A stretch of 64,000 nt of DNA from Dermabacter sp. (GCA_030538475.1 JAUNTX010000001.1:165484-229483), one strand, 5' to 3'. Shown: positions 25,651 through 34,668, counted from the first letter of the stretch. Translations and numbers: made by a program. The notes: a model not told the origin generated them from the sequence alone.

Positions 25651-25768
25651 CAGCCTCATCCGGTAGGCTCGCGCCATACTCGTTTCCCCTTCCGGGATTT
25701 CCTGTGTGCTCGCGCGGGCTTGGCCGCCGCCCGGCACCCCCGGGAGGCCTACCGGCCATTGAGAGACC

Positions 25769-26434
25769 ATGCACACCCAGAAACGGTGGTCGCCCGGCGA
25801 TCACGTGACCTGGACGTATTACACCCACGCGCACGACACGATCACGGTGCGGCCCGGCACCGTCGTTCTTGACGACGACCGCGGCATCGTGGTGTGGATT
25901 GCTCCAGGCACCGAAGTTCTTCTCCCCGTGCTCACGAACGGCGCTCCCCTGCGCCGGGCGGGCGATGAGGGCATGTTCACGGAACAGCGCACGCAGTCCA
26001 AGCAGCTGTGGACCGGCAACGGCATCGTGATGATCGGCCTGCCGGATAAGCCGTATTCCGTGTGGCTGTTTTACAAGGACGACGGCTCGCTCGGCTGCTA
26101 CTACGTCAATCTCGAGACCCCGCTCGAGCGAACCGAGGAGGGCATCCGGTCGCGCGACCTGGTGCTGGACCTCGTGGTGCTGCCACGGCGGGATTACCAC
26201 TACAAGGACGAGGACGAGCTCGAGGGCGCGGAGCGCGCGGGCTACTTCACGGCGGAGATGTGCGCGCAGATTCGCGAGTGGGGCCGGGAGGCCGAACGCG
26301 ATATCGAGGCGTGGGGCTACCCATTCAATGCGGGCTTCGAGCACTTCTTCCCGAATCCGTCGTGGGAGCTTCCGCGCCTGCCGGAGAATCACGCGTGGGA
26401 CATCGATCTGACGCGGGGCCGACGCCGCTCATAG
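25769..26434 (+). CDS. DUF402-domain protein (possible nucleotide phosphatase)
   Basis: A 221-residue protein with the DUF402/FomD-like fold: GDHVTWTYYTHAHDTITVRPGTVVLDD, VWLFYKDDGSLGCYYVNLETP, LVLDLVVLPRRDYHYKDEDELEGAERAG. The acidic and basic residues of YKDEDELE are the metal-binding hallmark of the family, whose characterised members hydrolyse nucleoside di- or triphosphates or CMP adducts. The substrate is unknown here. It stands alone between the ABC exporter and the PTS gene. Confidence 0.85.
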   Translation: MHTQKRWSPGDHVTWTYYTHAHDTITVRPGTVVLDDDRGIVVWIAPGTEVLLPVLTNGAPLRRAGDEGMFTEQRTQSKQLWTGNGIVMIGLPDKPYSVWLFYKDDGSLGCYYVNLETPLERTEEGIRSRDLVLDLVVLPRRDYHYKDEDELEGAERAGYFTAEMCAQIREWGREAERDIEAWGYPFNAGFEHFFPNPSWELPRLPENHAWDIDLTRGRRRS

Positions 26435-26462
26435 GGCACCCCGGATGCGCACTTGCGCCCGA

Positions 26463-26491
26463 TTGACATAATTTTCTTCCAAAAGTAAGCC
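26463..26491 (+). promoter_or_regulatory. candidate promoter of the PTS gene
   Basis: A perfect TTGACA (26463-26468) is followed after 17 bp by TAAGCC (26486-26491), a weak -10, in an AT-rich patch unusual for this genome. A second hexamer, TATGAT at 26514-26519, could be an alternative -10. This would leave a leader of about 70-100 nt before the ATG at 26593. Confidence 0.5.
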
Positions 26492-26592
26492 CACATGGGG
26501 CGTCGCCGAGACGTATGATGACAGCATCCCCGGCGCTTCGGCGCCACCGCGATCGCCGGTTCTCCCTCTCCGGCGCGAGTGAAAGACTCCTC

Positions 26593-28521
26593 ATGAAATT
26601 CATGCAACGGCTTGGCAGATCCCTCATGCTGCCCGTCGCGGCCCTCCCGGTCGCGGCGATCCTCTCCGGCTTCGGTCACCTCTTCGGCACCCTCTTCGGC
26701 GCAGACAACATCGTCGCCGCGTTCCTGACTGCCGCGGGCGGCGCCCTCATCGGCAACATCGCGCTCCTCTTCGCCGTCGGCGTTGCCATCGGCATGGCCT
26801 CGCGCTCGGACGGCACCTCGGCGCTGGCCGGGCTCGTCTCGTGGCTCACCGTCACCACCCTGCTGGCCCCTGGCACGATGGCGAACCTCCAGGGCATCCC
26901 AGAAGACGAGGTGGCCCGGGCGTTCTCCAGCGTGGAAAACGTCTTCGTGGGCATTGTCTGCGGCCTCATCGGCGCGTGGAGCTACGACCGCTTCAAGGAC
27001 GTCAAGCTTCCCGACTACCTCGGGTTCTTCTCCGGCAAGCGCTCGGTGGCCATCGTCGCCTCCGGCATCTCGCTCCTGGCCTCCATCATTCTCATGTTCG
27101 TCTGGCCGCTCCTGTTCGCTGGCCTGACGGCCTTCGGCGAGTTCATCGCCACGCTCGGCCCCGTGGGCGCCGGCCTCTACGGCTTCTTCAACCGCCTGCT
27201 CATCCCGCTCGGCCTGCACCACGCACTCAACGCCGTGTTCTGGTTCGATGGCTTCGGGATCGCCGACCTCGTGAAGTTCCTGGCGGGCGAAGGCACCTAC
27301 GGCGTGACCGGCCAGTACATGACCGGCTTCTTCCCGATCATGATGTTCGGCCTGCCCGGCGCGGCGCTCGCCATGTACGTCACCGCGAAGTCCAAGAACA
27401 AGAAGATCGTGGGCGGTATCCTCTTCTCCGCCGCGTTCGCCTCGTTCCTCGTGGGCATCACCGAACCCTTCGAGTTCCTCTTCATGTTCCTGGCCCCGGG
27501 CCTGTACGTGGTGCACGCCGTGTTCACCGGCATTTCCATGGCTATCACCGCGGCCCTGCCCATCCGTTCGGGCTTCGGCTTCTCCGCGGGCAGCATCGAC
27601 CTCTTCCTCAGCTGGTTCAACCCCATGGCCCAGAACCCCTGGGGCGTGCTTGTGCTCGGCGTGTTCTGGTTCGCCGTGTACTTCTTCGTCTTCCGCTGGA
27701 TCATCCTCAAGTGGAACCTGCGCACCCCGGGTCGCGGCGACAACGAAGACCTGCTCGGCGATAGCGCGGACGCCGACGGCGGCCCCGTGAGCGCCGAAGA
27801 GAAGTTCCTCGTGACCGGCGATCGCTTCCTCACCGCGCTCGGCGGGAAGGACAACATCACCGAGATCGAAAACTGCGCCACCCGCCTGCGCCTGCAGGTA
27901 GCCGACATGGACGTGGTGGACGAAGCAGAGCTCAAGGCCGCGGGCGCCGCGGGCGTCATCAAGCCGGGCGGCAAGAGCCTCCAGGTGATCTACGGCCTCA
28001 ACGTTCAGTTCGTCAAGGACGCGATGGAGGGCCTCATGGACGGCACCCTCGAGCCGCCGTCGGCCAAGGAGCTCCAGGAAGTCCAGGCCGCCGAGGCGAA
28101 CGCGGATCATTCGCTGAGCCTCGTGCGTCTGCGCCAGCCGGTCGATGGCACCGTGGTGAGCCTCGATGAGGTTCCCGATTCCACGTTCGCCACGCGCGTC
28201 CTCGGCGGAGGCCTCGCCGTGCAGCCCACGGGCGATCTGGTGGTGGCGCCCGCCGCGGGCGTCGTCATGCAGGCGTTCGACACCGGTCACGCGGTGGCCC
28301 TCACCCTCGATGACGGCACGGACGTGCTCATCCACGTGGGTCTGGACACCGTGAAGATGGGCGGCGAGGGCTTCGAGCTTCTCGTCACGACCGGCCAGCG
28401 CGTGCGCGCGGGCGATCCGCTCATCCGCTTCGACCGGGCCGCCATTGAGGCCGCGGGCTTCACGGCGATCACCCCCGTGGTCATCGTGGGTCACGCGGAA
28501 AGCACCATCGAGTTCGTCTGA
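26593..28521 (+). CDS. nagE: PTS permease IICBA, N-acetylglucosamine/glucose type
   Basis: A 642-residue fused PTS transporter. The EIIC domain (residues 1-375) has MQRLGRSLMLPVAALPVAAIL and the sugar-site region GITEPFEFLFMF. The EIIB domain has phospho-Cys428 in TEIENCATRLRL. The EIIA domain has phospho-His581 in DVLIHVGLDTVKM. This C-B-A order and sequence match NagE, which imports and phosphorylates GlcNAc, although glucose-type relatives cannot be excluded. With NagZ, GH20 and the amino-sugar kinase, it fits amino-sugar use. A terminator follows directly. Confidence 0.9.
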   Translation: MKFMQRLGRSLMLPVAALPVAAILSGFGHLFGTLFGADNIVAAFLTAAGGALIGNIALLFAVGVAIGMASRSDGTSALAGLVSWLTVTTLLAPGTMANLQGIPEDEVARAFSSVENVFVGIVCGLIGAWSYDRFKDVKLPDYLGFFSGKRSVAIVASGISLLASIILMFVWPLLFAGLTAFGEFIATLGPVGAGLYGFFNRLLIPLGLHHALNAVFWFDGFGIADLVKFLAGEGTYGVTGQYMTGFFPIMMFGLPGAALAMYVTAKSKNKKIVGGILFSAAFASFLVGITEPFEFLFMFLAPGLYVVHAVFTGISMAITAALPIRSGFGFSAGSIDLFLSWFNPMAQNPWGVLVLGVFWFAVYFFVFRWIILKWNLRTPGRGDNEDLLGDSADADGGPVSAEEKFLVTGDRFLTALGGKDNITEIENCATRLRLQVADMDVVDEAELKAAGAAGVIKPGGKSLQVIYGLNVQFVKDAMEGLMDGTLEPPSAKELQEVQAAEANADHSLSLVRLRQPVDGTVVSLDEVPDSTFATRVLGGGLAVQPTGDLVVAPAAGVVMQAFDTGHAVALTLDDGTDVLIHVGLDTVKMGGEGFELLVTTGQRVRAGDPLIRFDRAAIEAAGFTAITPVVIVGHAESTIEFV

Positions 28522-28538
28522 GTCTGACGCTCCATCGG

Positions 28539-28581
28539 GGGCCGTCACTGCCGAGGAGGCGGTGGCGGCCCTTTCTTCTTT
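28539..28581 (+). terminator. intrinsic terminator after the PTS gene
   Basis: GGGCCGTCAC (28539-28548) pairs with GTGGCGGCCC (28562-28571), with one mismatch, and is followed by TTTCTTCTTT (28572-28581). This is a classical stem plus T-tract, 17 bp after the nagE stop. Confidence 0.8.
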
Positions 28582-28637
28582 GCGTGAGGGGCCGACGGGC
28601 GCGGACTACCGCACCACTCTCACTCCATGGGCGCGAG

Positions 28638-30446
28638 TTACCGCACCACCTCGCGGTGGCCCGCGTCGAGGCGCCGGGTCCAGCCGCGGGCATCGAGGTG
28701 CTCGAGCAGCGGGATCACGACGCGGCGGGTCGTCTCGAGCGCCTGGCGGGCCTCGGACGTGGTGAATGGCTGCGGCAATGCCGCGAGCTGGCGCATCGCG
28801 AGCGCGGGGGCCGACGGCAGCAGCACGATGCCGCCCTCCAGGCGCACGAGCCGTCCAAGGCGCGCGGCCGCGGCCAGTTCCTTCGCGCCGAGGCCGAGCG
28901 CCTCGAGGTCGTCGGCCTCGGGGGCCGCGAAGGGTCGGGCGGCGAGGCGTTGTTCGAGGTGGGCCACGGATGCTTCGGCGGCGCCGAGCCCGCGGGCGTG
29001 GCGGGGGTCGCGGATGTGCCCGCCATCCTCGTCGAGCCGGGCTCGGGCGATGACGGGAACCAGAAGGCTTGGATCGGGAAGGTCCAGGGCGCTCAGGGCC
29101 GCGCCCCTGGGAAGCCCCTCACCGAGCGGATGGCGCTCGGCGTCCAGGGCCACGGCGGCGCGCAGCTGCTCGGCCTTCTTCTCGAGGTAGGTGGTTGAGG
29201 CGAGCCACGGCCCGTGCGCCTCAACACCGGCGTCCGCACCGGTCGTCGGTAGGGCAAGGCCCATGCGGGCGAGGTCGTCGGCGCGCACGGCGCCGCGCCG
29301 CCGGATGAGGCCCGCCGCGTCGCCGCGCTCCCCCATCGCCTCGAGTTCCGCGGCCCGCGCCCTGCCCGCTCCGCGGCGATTCAGCGCGGGAGGGTCCACG
29401 TCGAGCACGCGCACCCCACCGAGCACGGCCCGCGCGCCCGTCCCCCGCAGCACGAGGCCATCGCCCACGAGCAGCGGAAGGGCCACGGGCAACAGCAAGC
29501 GCGCGTGGTCGGCACCGAGGGGCCGCACCTGCGCGGTCACGGCCGCGGTGCCCGCGTGGACCGTGGTCTCGCGCGGCACGTCCTCGAGGCTCTGCCCGCT
29601 CACGCGCCGCACGTCGATGCTGCGCGTGAGGTGGAAGGCCCCGGGGGTCAGCAGCACGTCTCCGCGCGCCACCTCGTCCGTGGCCACGCCGCGAATGTTG
29701 AGGGCGGCCCGGCTCACGGGACCCACCTCGGGCGTGGCGCTGCCCTGCGCCTGGAGGCCGCGGATACTCACGGGTCGGGGCTGCCCGCTCGCCTGGCCGT
29801 GCACGCTCAGCAGGTCCAGCTGGTCGCCGACGGCGACGGTCCCGGCGCCGAGCGTGCCGGTCACCACCGTGCCCGCGCCCGCGATCGTGAACGAGCGGTC
29901 GATCCACAGCCGGACGGGCGCCTCGGTCTCGAGAGGCGGCGCCTCGGCGAGCAGGTCATCGAGCGCCGCGCGGAGCTGTTCGATCCCCTCGCCGGTTGCG
30001 GCGGAGACGGCGAGCGCCGGGGCGTCGGCGAGGCCCGTGTGGGCGAGTTCCCGGCGGGCCTGCTCGATCACGTCCGCCACCCTCGCCGCGCTCACGCGGT
30101 CGGTCTTCGTGACGATGATGAGGCCGCTGTCGATCCCGAGCGCCCGAATCGCATCGCGGTGATCGCTCGATTGCTCCCGCCAGCCCTCGTCGGCCGCGAC
30201 CACCATGAGGACGCTCGGGGCGGGCCCGAGGCCCGCGAGCATGTTGCCGAGGAAGCGTTCGTGGCCGGGCACATCGACCATGCTCACCCGGGTGCCGGAG
30301 TTGAGCGTGGTCCACGCGAAGCCCAGGTCAATCGTGAGGCCGCGCCGCTTTTCTTCCGACCAACGATCCGGCTCCATGCCCGTGAGGGCGCGCACGAGGG
30401 TGGACTTGCCGTGGTCCACGTGGCCCGCGGTGGCGATCACGCGCAT
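28638..30446 (-). CDS. selB: selenocysteine-specific elongation factor SelB
   Basis: A 602-residue translation factor. Its EF-Tu-like G domain has GHVDHGKST at residues 8-16, DVPGHERFLGNML and VTKTDR, followed by beta-barrel domains II and III and the C-terminal winged-helix repeats that bind the SECIS hairpin in mRNA. SelB delivers Sec-tRNA to UGA codons; the apparent client is fdhA, 9 kb away. The ATG at 30446 overlaps the selA stop by 10 bp, so the two are translationally coupled. The upstream in-frame extension lies inside selA and was rejected. Confidence 0.96.
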   Translation of the reverse strand: MRVIATAGHVDHGKSTLVRALTGMEPDRWSEEKRRGLTIDLGFAWTTLNSGTRVSMVDVPGHERFLGNMLAGLGPAPSVLMVVAADEGWREQSSDHRDAIRALGIDSGLIIVTKTDRVSAARVADVIEQARRELAHTGLADAPALAVSAATGEGIEQLRAALDDLLAEAPPLETEAPVRLWIDRSFTIAGAGTVVTGTLGAGTVAVGDQLDLLSVHGQASGQPRPVSIRGLQAQGSATPEVGPVSRAALNIRGVATDEVARGDVLLTPGAFHLTRSIDVRRVSGQSLEDVPRETTVHAGTAAVTAQVRPLGADHARLLLPVALPLLVGDGLVLRGTGARAVLGGVRVLDVDPPALNRRGAGRARAAELEAMGERGDAAGLIRRRGAVRADDLARMGLALPTTGADAGVEAHGPWLASTTYLEKKAEQLRAAVALDAERHPLGEGLPRGAALSALDLPDPSLLVPVIARARLDEDGGHIRDPRHARGLGAAEASVAHLEQRLAARPFAAPEADDLEALGLGAKELAAAARLGRLVRLEGGIVLLPSAPALAMRQLAALPQPFTTSEARQALETTRRVVIPLLEHLDARGWTRRLDAGHREVVR

Positions 30447-31756
30447 GCGGCACCATCGAATGCTCGGCGCAGCCCCGCGAGGACGGCCTGGTCGTCGGAC
30501 TCGGGCACGCAGCGCAGGTCCACGAGGCACACGCCGCCGTTCACGGTGGTCACGATGGGGCGCGTCTGGGTGCGCAGTGGTGCGGCGAGTTCCTCGGGGA
30601 CTTCGAGCGCCCATCCGGGCAGGGGCACTTCGGCGCCGCCTCCGCCGCCCACCCGCCCGTCATGGGCAACGAGGCGCACGGGGTGCGGCTCGAGGGCGCG
30701 CGCGAGGGCCTCGGTGCGGGACCTGAGATACGCGGGGTCGGCGCGCAGCGCGGTGATCGCGGGGGGCGTGGGTCCGTTGAGGGTCGCTTCGAGCGCGGCG
30801 AGCTGGAGCTTGTCGGCCCGCACGGCGCGCGCGAGCGGGTGCCGGGCCACGGCGGCCACCCAGCGGGCGGCGCCGTAAATGATGCCCGCCTGGGGACCGC
30901 CCAGGAGCTTGTCGCCGCTCGCGATCACCAGGTCGGCGCCCGCGGCGAGCGCCTCGGCGATGGCGGGCTCGTCGGGCAGGGCCCGCTCGGGCTCGATCAG
31001 TCCGCTGCCGATATCCACGATGAGCGGCACGTCCCGCTCGCGCGCGAGCGCGGCCAGCTCGGAAACCCCCACGCTCGACGTGAAGCCGCTAATCACGTAG
31101 TTGCTCGCGTGAATCTTGAGGATCGCGCCGGTGCGCTCCCCCATCGCGTCCGCGTAGTCGGCGGTGTGCGTGCGGTTCGTGGTGCCCACCTCGCGGATGC
31201 GGGCGCCCGTGGACTCCATGAGATCGGTCAGGCGGAAACCGGCACCGATCTCGATCAGTTCGCCGCGGCTCAGCACCACGTCCCGGTCACGGGCCAGCGC
31301 GGTCGTGCACAGCACGAGGGCCGCCGCCCCGTTGTTCACCACGAGGGCATCCTCGGCGAGCGGGCACGCGGCAAGGAGCGCGGCCCGGGCCTCGGCGCCG
31401 CGCCTGCTGCGCACCCCCGTCGGCAGATCAAACTCCACGTCCACGTACCCGGCGGCCTGCACGAGGGCGCGCGTGGCCGCCTCCGAGAGCGGCGCGCGCC
31501 CCAGGTTCGTGTGGATGATGACCCCGGTGGCGTTGATGACCGGCGTCAGGGACGAGGCCCTCGAGGTGTCGAGCGCCGCGAGCAGATGCTCCGTGACCTG
31601 CTCGGGGGCGATATCGCCACGCCGGGCGCTCTCCTGGGTGGCGCGCACCAGATCGCGCACCACCTGCTCGCTGAGGCTGCGGCAGGCCCGCTGCACCTCG
31701 TCGAGCGCCAGCAGCGCATCCGTCCTGGGAATGCGCCTGCGCGGATCCTCACTCAA
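30437..31756 (-). CDS. selA: L-seryl-tRNA(Sec) selenium transferase SelA
   Basis: A 439-residue PLP enzyme that converts Ser-tRNA(Sec) to Sec-tRNA(Sec). Visible family features are VINATGVIIHTNLGRAPLS, VNNGAAALVLC, GTTNRT and the PLP lysine in SGDKLLGGPQAG. The frame opens at TTG 31756, with GGTGAGG about 7 nt upstream; no better ATG or GTG is near, and the residues from SEDPRRRIPRTDALL on look family-like. It lies 33 bp downstream of the tRNA-Sec gene on the same strand, so tRNA, enzyme and factor may share one transcript. Confidence 0.95.
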   Translation of the reverse strand: MSEDPRRRIPRTDALLALDEVQRACRSLSEQVVRDLVRATQESARRGDIAPEQVTEHLLAALDTSRASSLTPVINATGVIIHTNLGRAPLSEAATRALVQAAGYVDVEFDLPTGVRSRRGAEARAALLAACPLAEDALVVNNGAAALVLCTTALARDRDVVLSRGELIEIGAGFRLTDLMESTGARIREVGTTNRTHTADYADAMGERTGAILKIHASNYVISGFTSSVGVSELAALARERDVPLIVDIGSGLIEPERALPDEPAIAEALAAGADLVIASGDKLLGGPQAGIIYGAARWVAAVARHPLARAVRADKLQLAALEATLNGPTPPAITALRADPAYLRSRTEALARALEPHPVRLVAHDGRVGGGGGAEVPLPGWALEVPEELAAPLRTQTRPIVTTVNGGVCLVDLRCVPESDDQAVLAGLRRAFDGAACA

Positions 31757-31789
31757 CGAGCGTCCTCACCTCGGGGCTGAACATGCGTG

Positions 31790-31884
31790 TGGCGGAGGCG
31801 GACGGGAATCGAACCCGCCATACCGAGATACTCGATATCACCGGTTTTGAAGACCGGGGTGCCCACCAGGACACGGACGCCTCC
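31790..31884 (-). tRNA. selC: selenocysteine tRNA (anticodon UCA)
   Basis: A 95-nt tRNA with encoded CCA (31792-31790). The anticodon loop CUUCAAA gives anticodon UCA, reading UGA. Diagnostic tRNA-Sec features are a 6-bp D stem (GUGUCC/GGGCAC) with a 4-nt UGGU loop, a long variable arm with an 8-bp stem (AUAUCGAG/CUCGGUAU) and discriminator G. The acceptor helix GGAGGCG/CGCCUCC gives seven clear pairs. An 8+5 acceptor/T arrangement has a U-C mismatch, whereas 7+6 pairs fully, and both total 13. It sits between selA and selD. Confidence 0.97.
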
Positions 31885-31911
31885 GGGACACAACCTACCA
31901 GTTCGGCCCTC

Positions 31912-31917
31912 TAGTGT
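31912..31917 (+). promoter_or_regulatory. -10 element for selD
   Basis: TAGTGT ends 7 nt before the selD ATG (31925), in the 40-bp gap from the 5' end of the divergent tRNA-Sec. Transcription would begin at or next to the start codon. A GGAGG lies too close (2 nt) to the ATG for normal initiation. Confidence 0.5.
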
Positions 31918-31924
31918 GGAGGTC

Positions 31925-33004
31925 ATGACGACCGCCTCACTGCGCCCCGATCCCGCCGGTACGGCTCCCACCGGCTCCGCCCCCGCCGATTCCTGGACGG
32001 GCACGAGTGCGTACCCGCGGCTGACCACGATGGCGCACGGCGGCGGCTGCGCGTGCAAGATCCCGCCGGGCGAACTGGAAGACGCCGTGCGATCGCTCAC
32101 CGGGCAAGATTTCGACTCGGTGATCGTGGGCCTCGACGACGGCGACGACGCCGCCGCGGTCCGGGTTCAGGGCGATCTCGCGGTGCTGTCCACGGCCGAC
32201 TTCTTCACCCCGGTGGTGGACGACCCCTTCGACTGGGGCCGCATCGCCGCCGCGAACGCGCTGAGCGACATCTACGCGATGGGCGGCGAACCCGTCGTGG
32301 CCATCAACCTCGTGGGCTGGCCGCGCGAGGTGCTGCCGATGGAGATGCTGGGCGAGGTGCTGCGCGGCGGCCTCGCCGTCGGCACCGCCGCCGGGTGCCC
32401 CGTGATCGGCGGCCACAGCGTCGATGATCCCGAGCCGAAGTACGGCATGGCGGTCACGGGCATTGCCCAGCCGGACCGGATTCTTCGCAACGACGCCGCC
32501 CAGGCGGGCCTGCCCCTCACCCTGACGAAGCCGCTCGGCGTGGGACTGCTCAACAACCGGCACAAGGCCACAGGCGCCCCGCTCGAGGAGGCGATTGCGT
32601 GGATGACCACGCTCAATCGGGACGCCGCGCGCGCCGCCGCCGCCGAGGGTGCCCGGGCCGCGACGGACGTCACCGGCTTCGGCCTGCTCGGTCACCTGCA
32701 CAAGATGGCCCGCGCCTCGAAGGTCAGCGCCGTGATCGACCGCGCCGCGGTGCCCGCCATCGAGGGCGCCCTCGATGCCCTCGCGGGAGGCTTCATCTCC
32801 GGCGGCACGCGCCGAAACCTCGATTGGGTGCGCAGCCACCTGCGGCCGGGCACCGGCATTACGGAAGAGGATCTGCTGTTCCTTGCCGACGCGCAGACCT
32901 CCGGCGGCCTGCTCGTGGTCGGAGAAGTCCCCGGCTTCCCCGTGATCGGCGAGGTTACCGCGCCCAGCGCCGAGGTCCCCGCGGGCGCCATCGCGATCCG
33001 TTAG
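31925..33004 (+). CDS. selD: selenophosphate synthetase (selenide, water dikinase)
   Basis: A 359-residue enzyme making selenophosphate from selenide and ATP for SelA. The glycine-rich active-site loop HGGGCACKIPPGEL has Cys42 at the position that is Cys or Sec in the family, with Lys45. GLDDGDDAAAVR, DIYAMGGEP and DVTGFGLLGHL are conserved. SelD itself uses Cys, not Sec. It is divergent from the selC-selA-selB unit. The first 30 residues are Ala/Pro/Thr-rich and probably disordered. Start at ATG 31925. Confidence 0.96.
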   Translation: MTTASLRPDPAGTAPTGSAPADSWTGTSAYPRLTTMAHGGGCACKIPPGELEDAVRSLTGQDFDSVIVGLDDGDDAAAVRVQGDLAVLSTADFFTPVVDDPFDWGRIAAANALSDIYAMGGEPVVAINLVGWPREVLPMEMLGEVLRGGLAVGTAAGCPVIGGHSVDDPEPKYGMAVTGIAQPDRILRNDAAQAGLPLTLTKPLGVGLLNNRHKATGAPLEEAIAWMTTLNRDAARAAAAEGARAATDVTGFGLLGHLHKMARASKVSAVIDRAAVPAIEGALDALAGGFISGGTRRNLDWVRSHLRPGTGITEEDLLFLADAQTSGGLLVVGEVPGFPVIGEVTAPSAEVPAGAIAIR

Positions 33005-33100
33005 CCGCCACCGCGCTCGCCCTCCCACCCCGTCACGTCCGTCTCCCCGGCACCTCCGTCGGCCCGATTCCCCGCACCCCGCCCTCGAAGGAGCCCGAGA

Positions 33101-34567
33101 ATGACCTCGCCCCTCCCCCTCATCCCGACGCCCCGCCACGTCCGCATGGGCGAGGGGATGTTCCGGCATCCCGACCCGCTCGCGGCGCTCACGTGCGAGA
33201 TCGATACCGCGCTCGCCGCCGAGGAATACGCCCTGAGCGTGAGCGAGAGCGCCGCCCACCTGCGCGCGGGCAGCGAGGAGGGCCTCGCGCGCGGGCGCGC
33301 GACGTGGGAGCAGGTGGTGCGGCTCAGCGCACGTGGCCACCAGGGCCACGAGGGGACGACAGCTCCCGACGGTGCCGCGCCGCTTGTCCCCGTGCCCACC
33401 CTCGAGATTCATGACGCTCCAGCCTTCGCGTGGCGGGGCCTCATGCTGGACCCGTGCCGCCACTTCCTACCGCTCGATGAGCTGTACCGGATGGTCGACG
33501 TGCTCGCGCTCTACCGCTTCAGCGTGCTGCACCTGCACCTCAACGACGATCAGGGCTGGCGCATCGAGATCGAGGGCTACCAGCGGCTCACGGAGGTGGG
33601 GGCATGGCGCGAGGCCACCGTGGTGGGCCACCCCTCGGCGCGCCCGGACGAGGACGCGTACCGCAGCGAGCGCCACGGAGGCTTCTATACGCAGGCCGAG
33701 CTGCGGGAACTGGTGGCCTACGCGAAGGGCCGCGGCATCACGATCGTGCCCGAGATCGATCTTCCCGGCCACATGCAGGCCGCGGTCGCCGCCTACCCGG
33801 AACTCGGCAACCGTCCCGAGGCTCCCGTCGGCGTGCGCACCACGTGGGGTATCAGCGAGGACGTGCTCGGGGTGAGCGACGAAGCGTTCGCGTTCGTACG
33901 CGCCGTGCTCACCCAGGTGTGCAGCATTTTCGACGCGCCGTTCGTCCACATCGGCGGGGACGAGGTGCCGCGCGTGCAGTGGCGGGAGAGCGCCGCTGCT
34001 CGGGCCGCAGCGGATGCCTGGGGCCTGGCGAGCGTGGACGATATCCAGGGCGAGTTCACGCGCGTGGCCCACGACGTGCTCGCCGCGCACGGCCGCGCCG
34101 GCGTGGGCTGGGACGAGGTGCTCGATGCCCCGCTGCCCGCGGACACCGTGGTCATGAACTGGCGAGGGGCCGACGGCGCCGCGCGGGCCCTCGAGCGCGG
34201 CCACCGGACGGTCATCTCGACCTCGTCGGTGCTCTACCTTGACTTCCCCCAGGCGAACGAGGGCGAACCGCTCGCCGCCGCGTGGGGCGGGCCCATCCCG
34301 CTAGAAACGGTGGCAGGCGCCCCGCTGCTCCCGCCACACCTGAGTGCCGAGGAGCGGGCGCTCGTGCTGGGCATCCAGGCCCAGGCGTGGAGCGAGTACA
34401 TTCCCACGCCAGAGCACCTGCACTACATGCTGTTTCCCCGCCTGCTGGCGGTGGCGGAGCGCGCGTGGAACGAGGACGTGCCGGGCATCATGGACGACTT
34501 CGAGCAGCGGGTGCGGGCCCACGAGGCGCTCCTGAGCGACCTCGGGATCGGCTTCCGCCCCCGCTGA
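33101..34567 (+). CDS. beta-N-acetylhexosaminidase, GH20
   Basis: A 488-residue glycoside hydrolase family 20 enzyme. A short N-terminal non-catalytic domain precedes WRGLMLDPCRHFLPLDELYRMVD and HLHLNDDQGWRIEI. The catalytic Asp287-Glu288 pair is in HIGGDEVPR, and WGGP and QAQAWSEYI follow. There is no signal peptide, so it should act in the cytoplasm on imported GlcNAc- or GalNAc-containing oligosaccharides. GAAGGAG precedes the ATG. It lies 96 bp after selD, functionally unrelated to selenium but in keeping with the amino-sugar genes of the window. Confidence 0.92.
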   Translation: MTSPLPLIPTPRHVRMGEGMFRHPDPLAALTCEIDTALAAEEYALSVSESAAHLRAGSEEGLARGRATWEQVVRLSARGHQGHEGTTAPDGAAPLVPVPTLEIHDAPAFAWRGLMLDPCRHFLPLDELYRMVDVLALYRFSVLHLHLNDDQGWRIEIEGYQRLTEVGAWREATVVGHPSARPDEDAYRSERHGGFYTQAELRELVAYAKGRGITIVPEIDLPGHMQAAVAAYPELGNRPEAPVGVRTTWGISEDVLGVSDEAFAFVRAVLTQVCSIFDAPFVHIGGDEVPRVQWRESAAARAAADAWGLASVDDIQGEFTRVAHDVLAAHGRAGVGWDEVLDAPLPADTVVMNWRGADGAARALERGHRTVISTSSVLYLDFPQANEGEPLAAAWGGPIPLETVAGAPLLPPHLSAEERALVLGIQAQAWSEYIPTPEHLHYMLFPRLLAVAERAWNEDVPGIMDDFEQRVRAHEALLSDLGIGFRPR

Positions 34568-34585
34568 GGCCAGAGGGCCGCGGAG

Positions 34586-34606
34586 CACGGGGCTGTGTCC
34601 CCCGTG
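34586..34606. terminator. hairpin between convergent hexosaminidase and fdhC genes
   Basis: CACGGGG (34586-34592) pairs perfectly with CCCCGTG (34600-34606) across a 7-nt loop, 18 bp after the GH20 stop. There is no T-run. It could terminate transcription from either side. Confidence 0.45.
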
Positions 34607-34651
34607 AACCGCGTGCCTTACTCGTCCCCGTGAGCCACGTGCCTTACTCGT
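34600..34651. repeat. two tandem copies of a 26-bp repeat
   Basis: Positions 34600-34625 and 34626-34651 are adjacent copies differing at two bases; both read CCCCGTGARCCRCGTG and then CCTTACTCGT. The second copy with its flank also forms an inverted repeat (GCCACG 34634-34639 with CGTGGC 34649-34654). It lies between the convergent GH20 and fdhC genes. Confidence 0.85.
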
Positions 34652-34668
34652 GGCCGGGCTCGAAGGCG

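Noticed and set aside
25661..25676. Leaderless promoter for the DUF402 gene (TAGGCT about 100 bp upstream)
   Set aside because: The hexamer is followed after 6 nt by ATA, not a start codon, and no reading frame joins it to the gene.
28638..30614. SelB start upstream of 30446
   Set aside because: The extra residues are antisense-like and overlap selA deeply; the GTP-binding domain begins immediately at ATG 30446.
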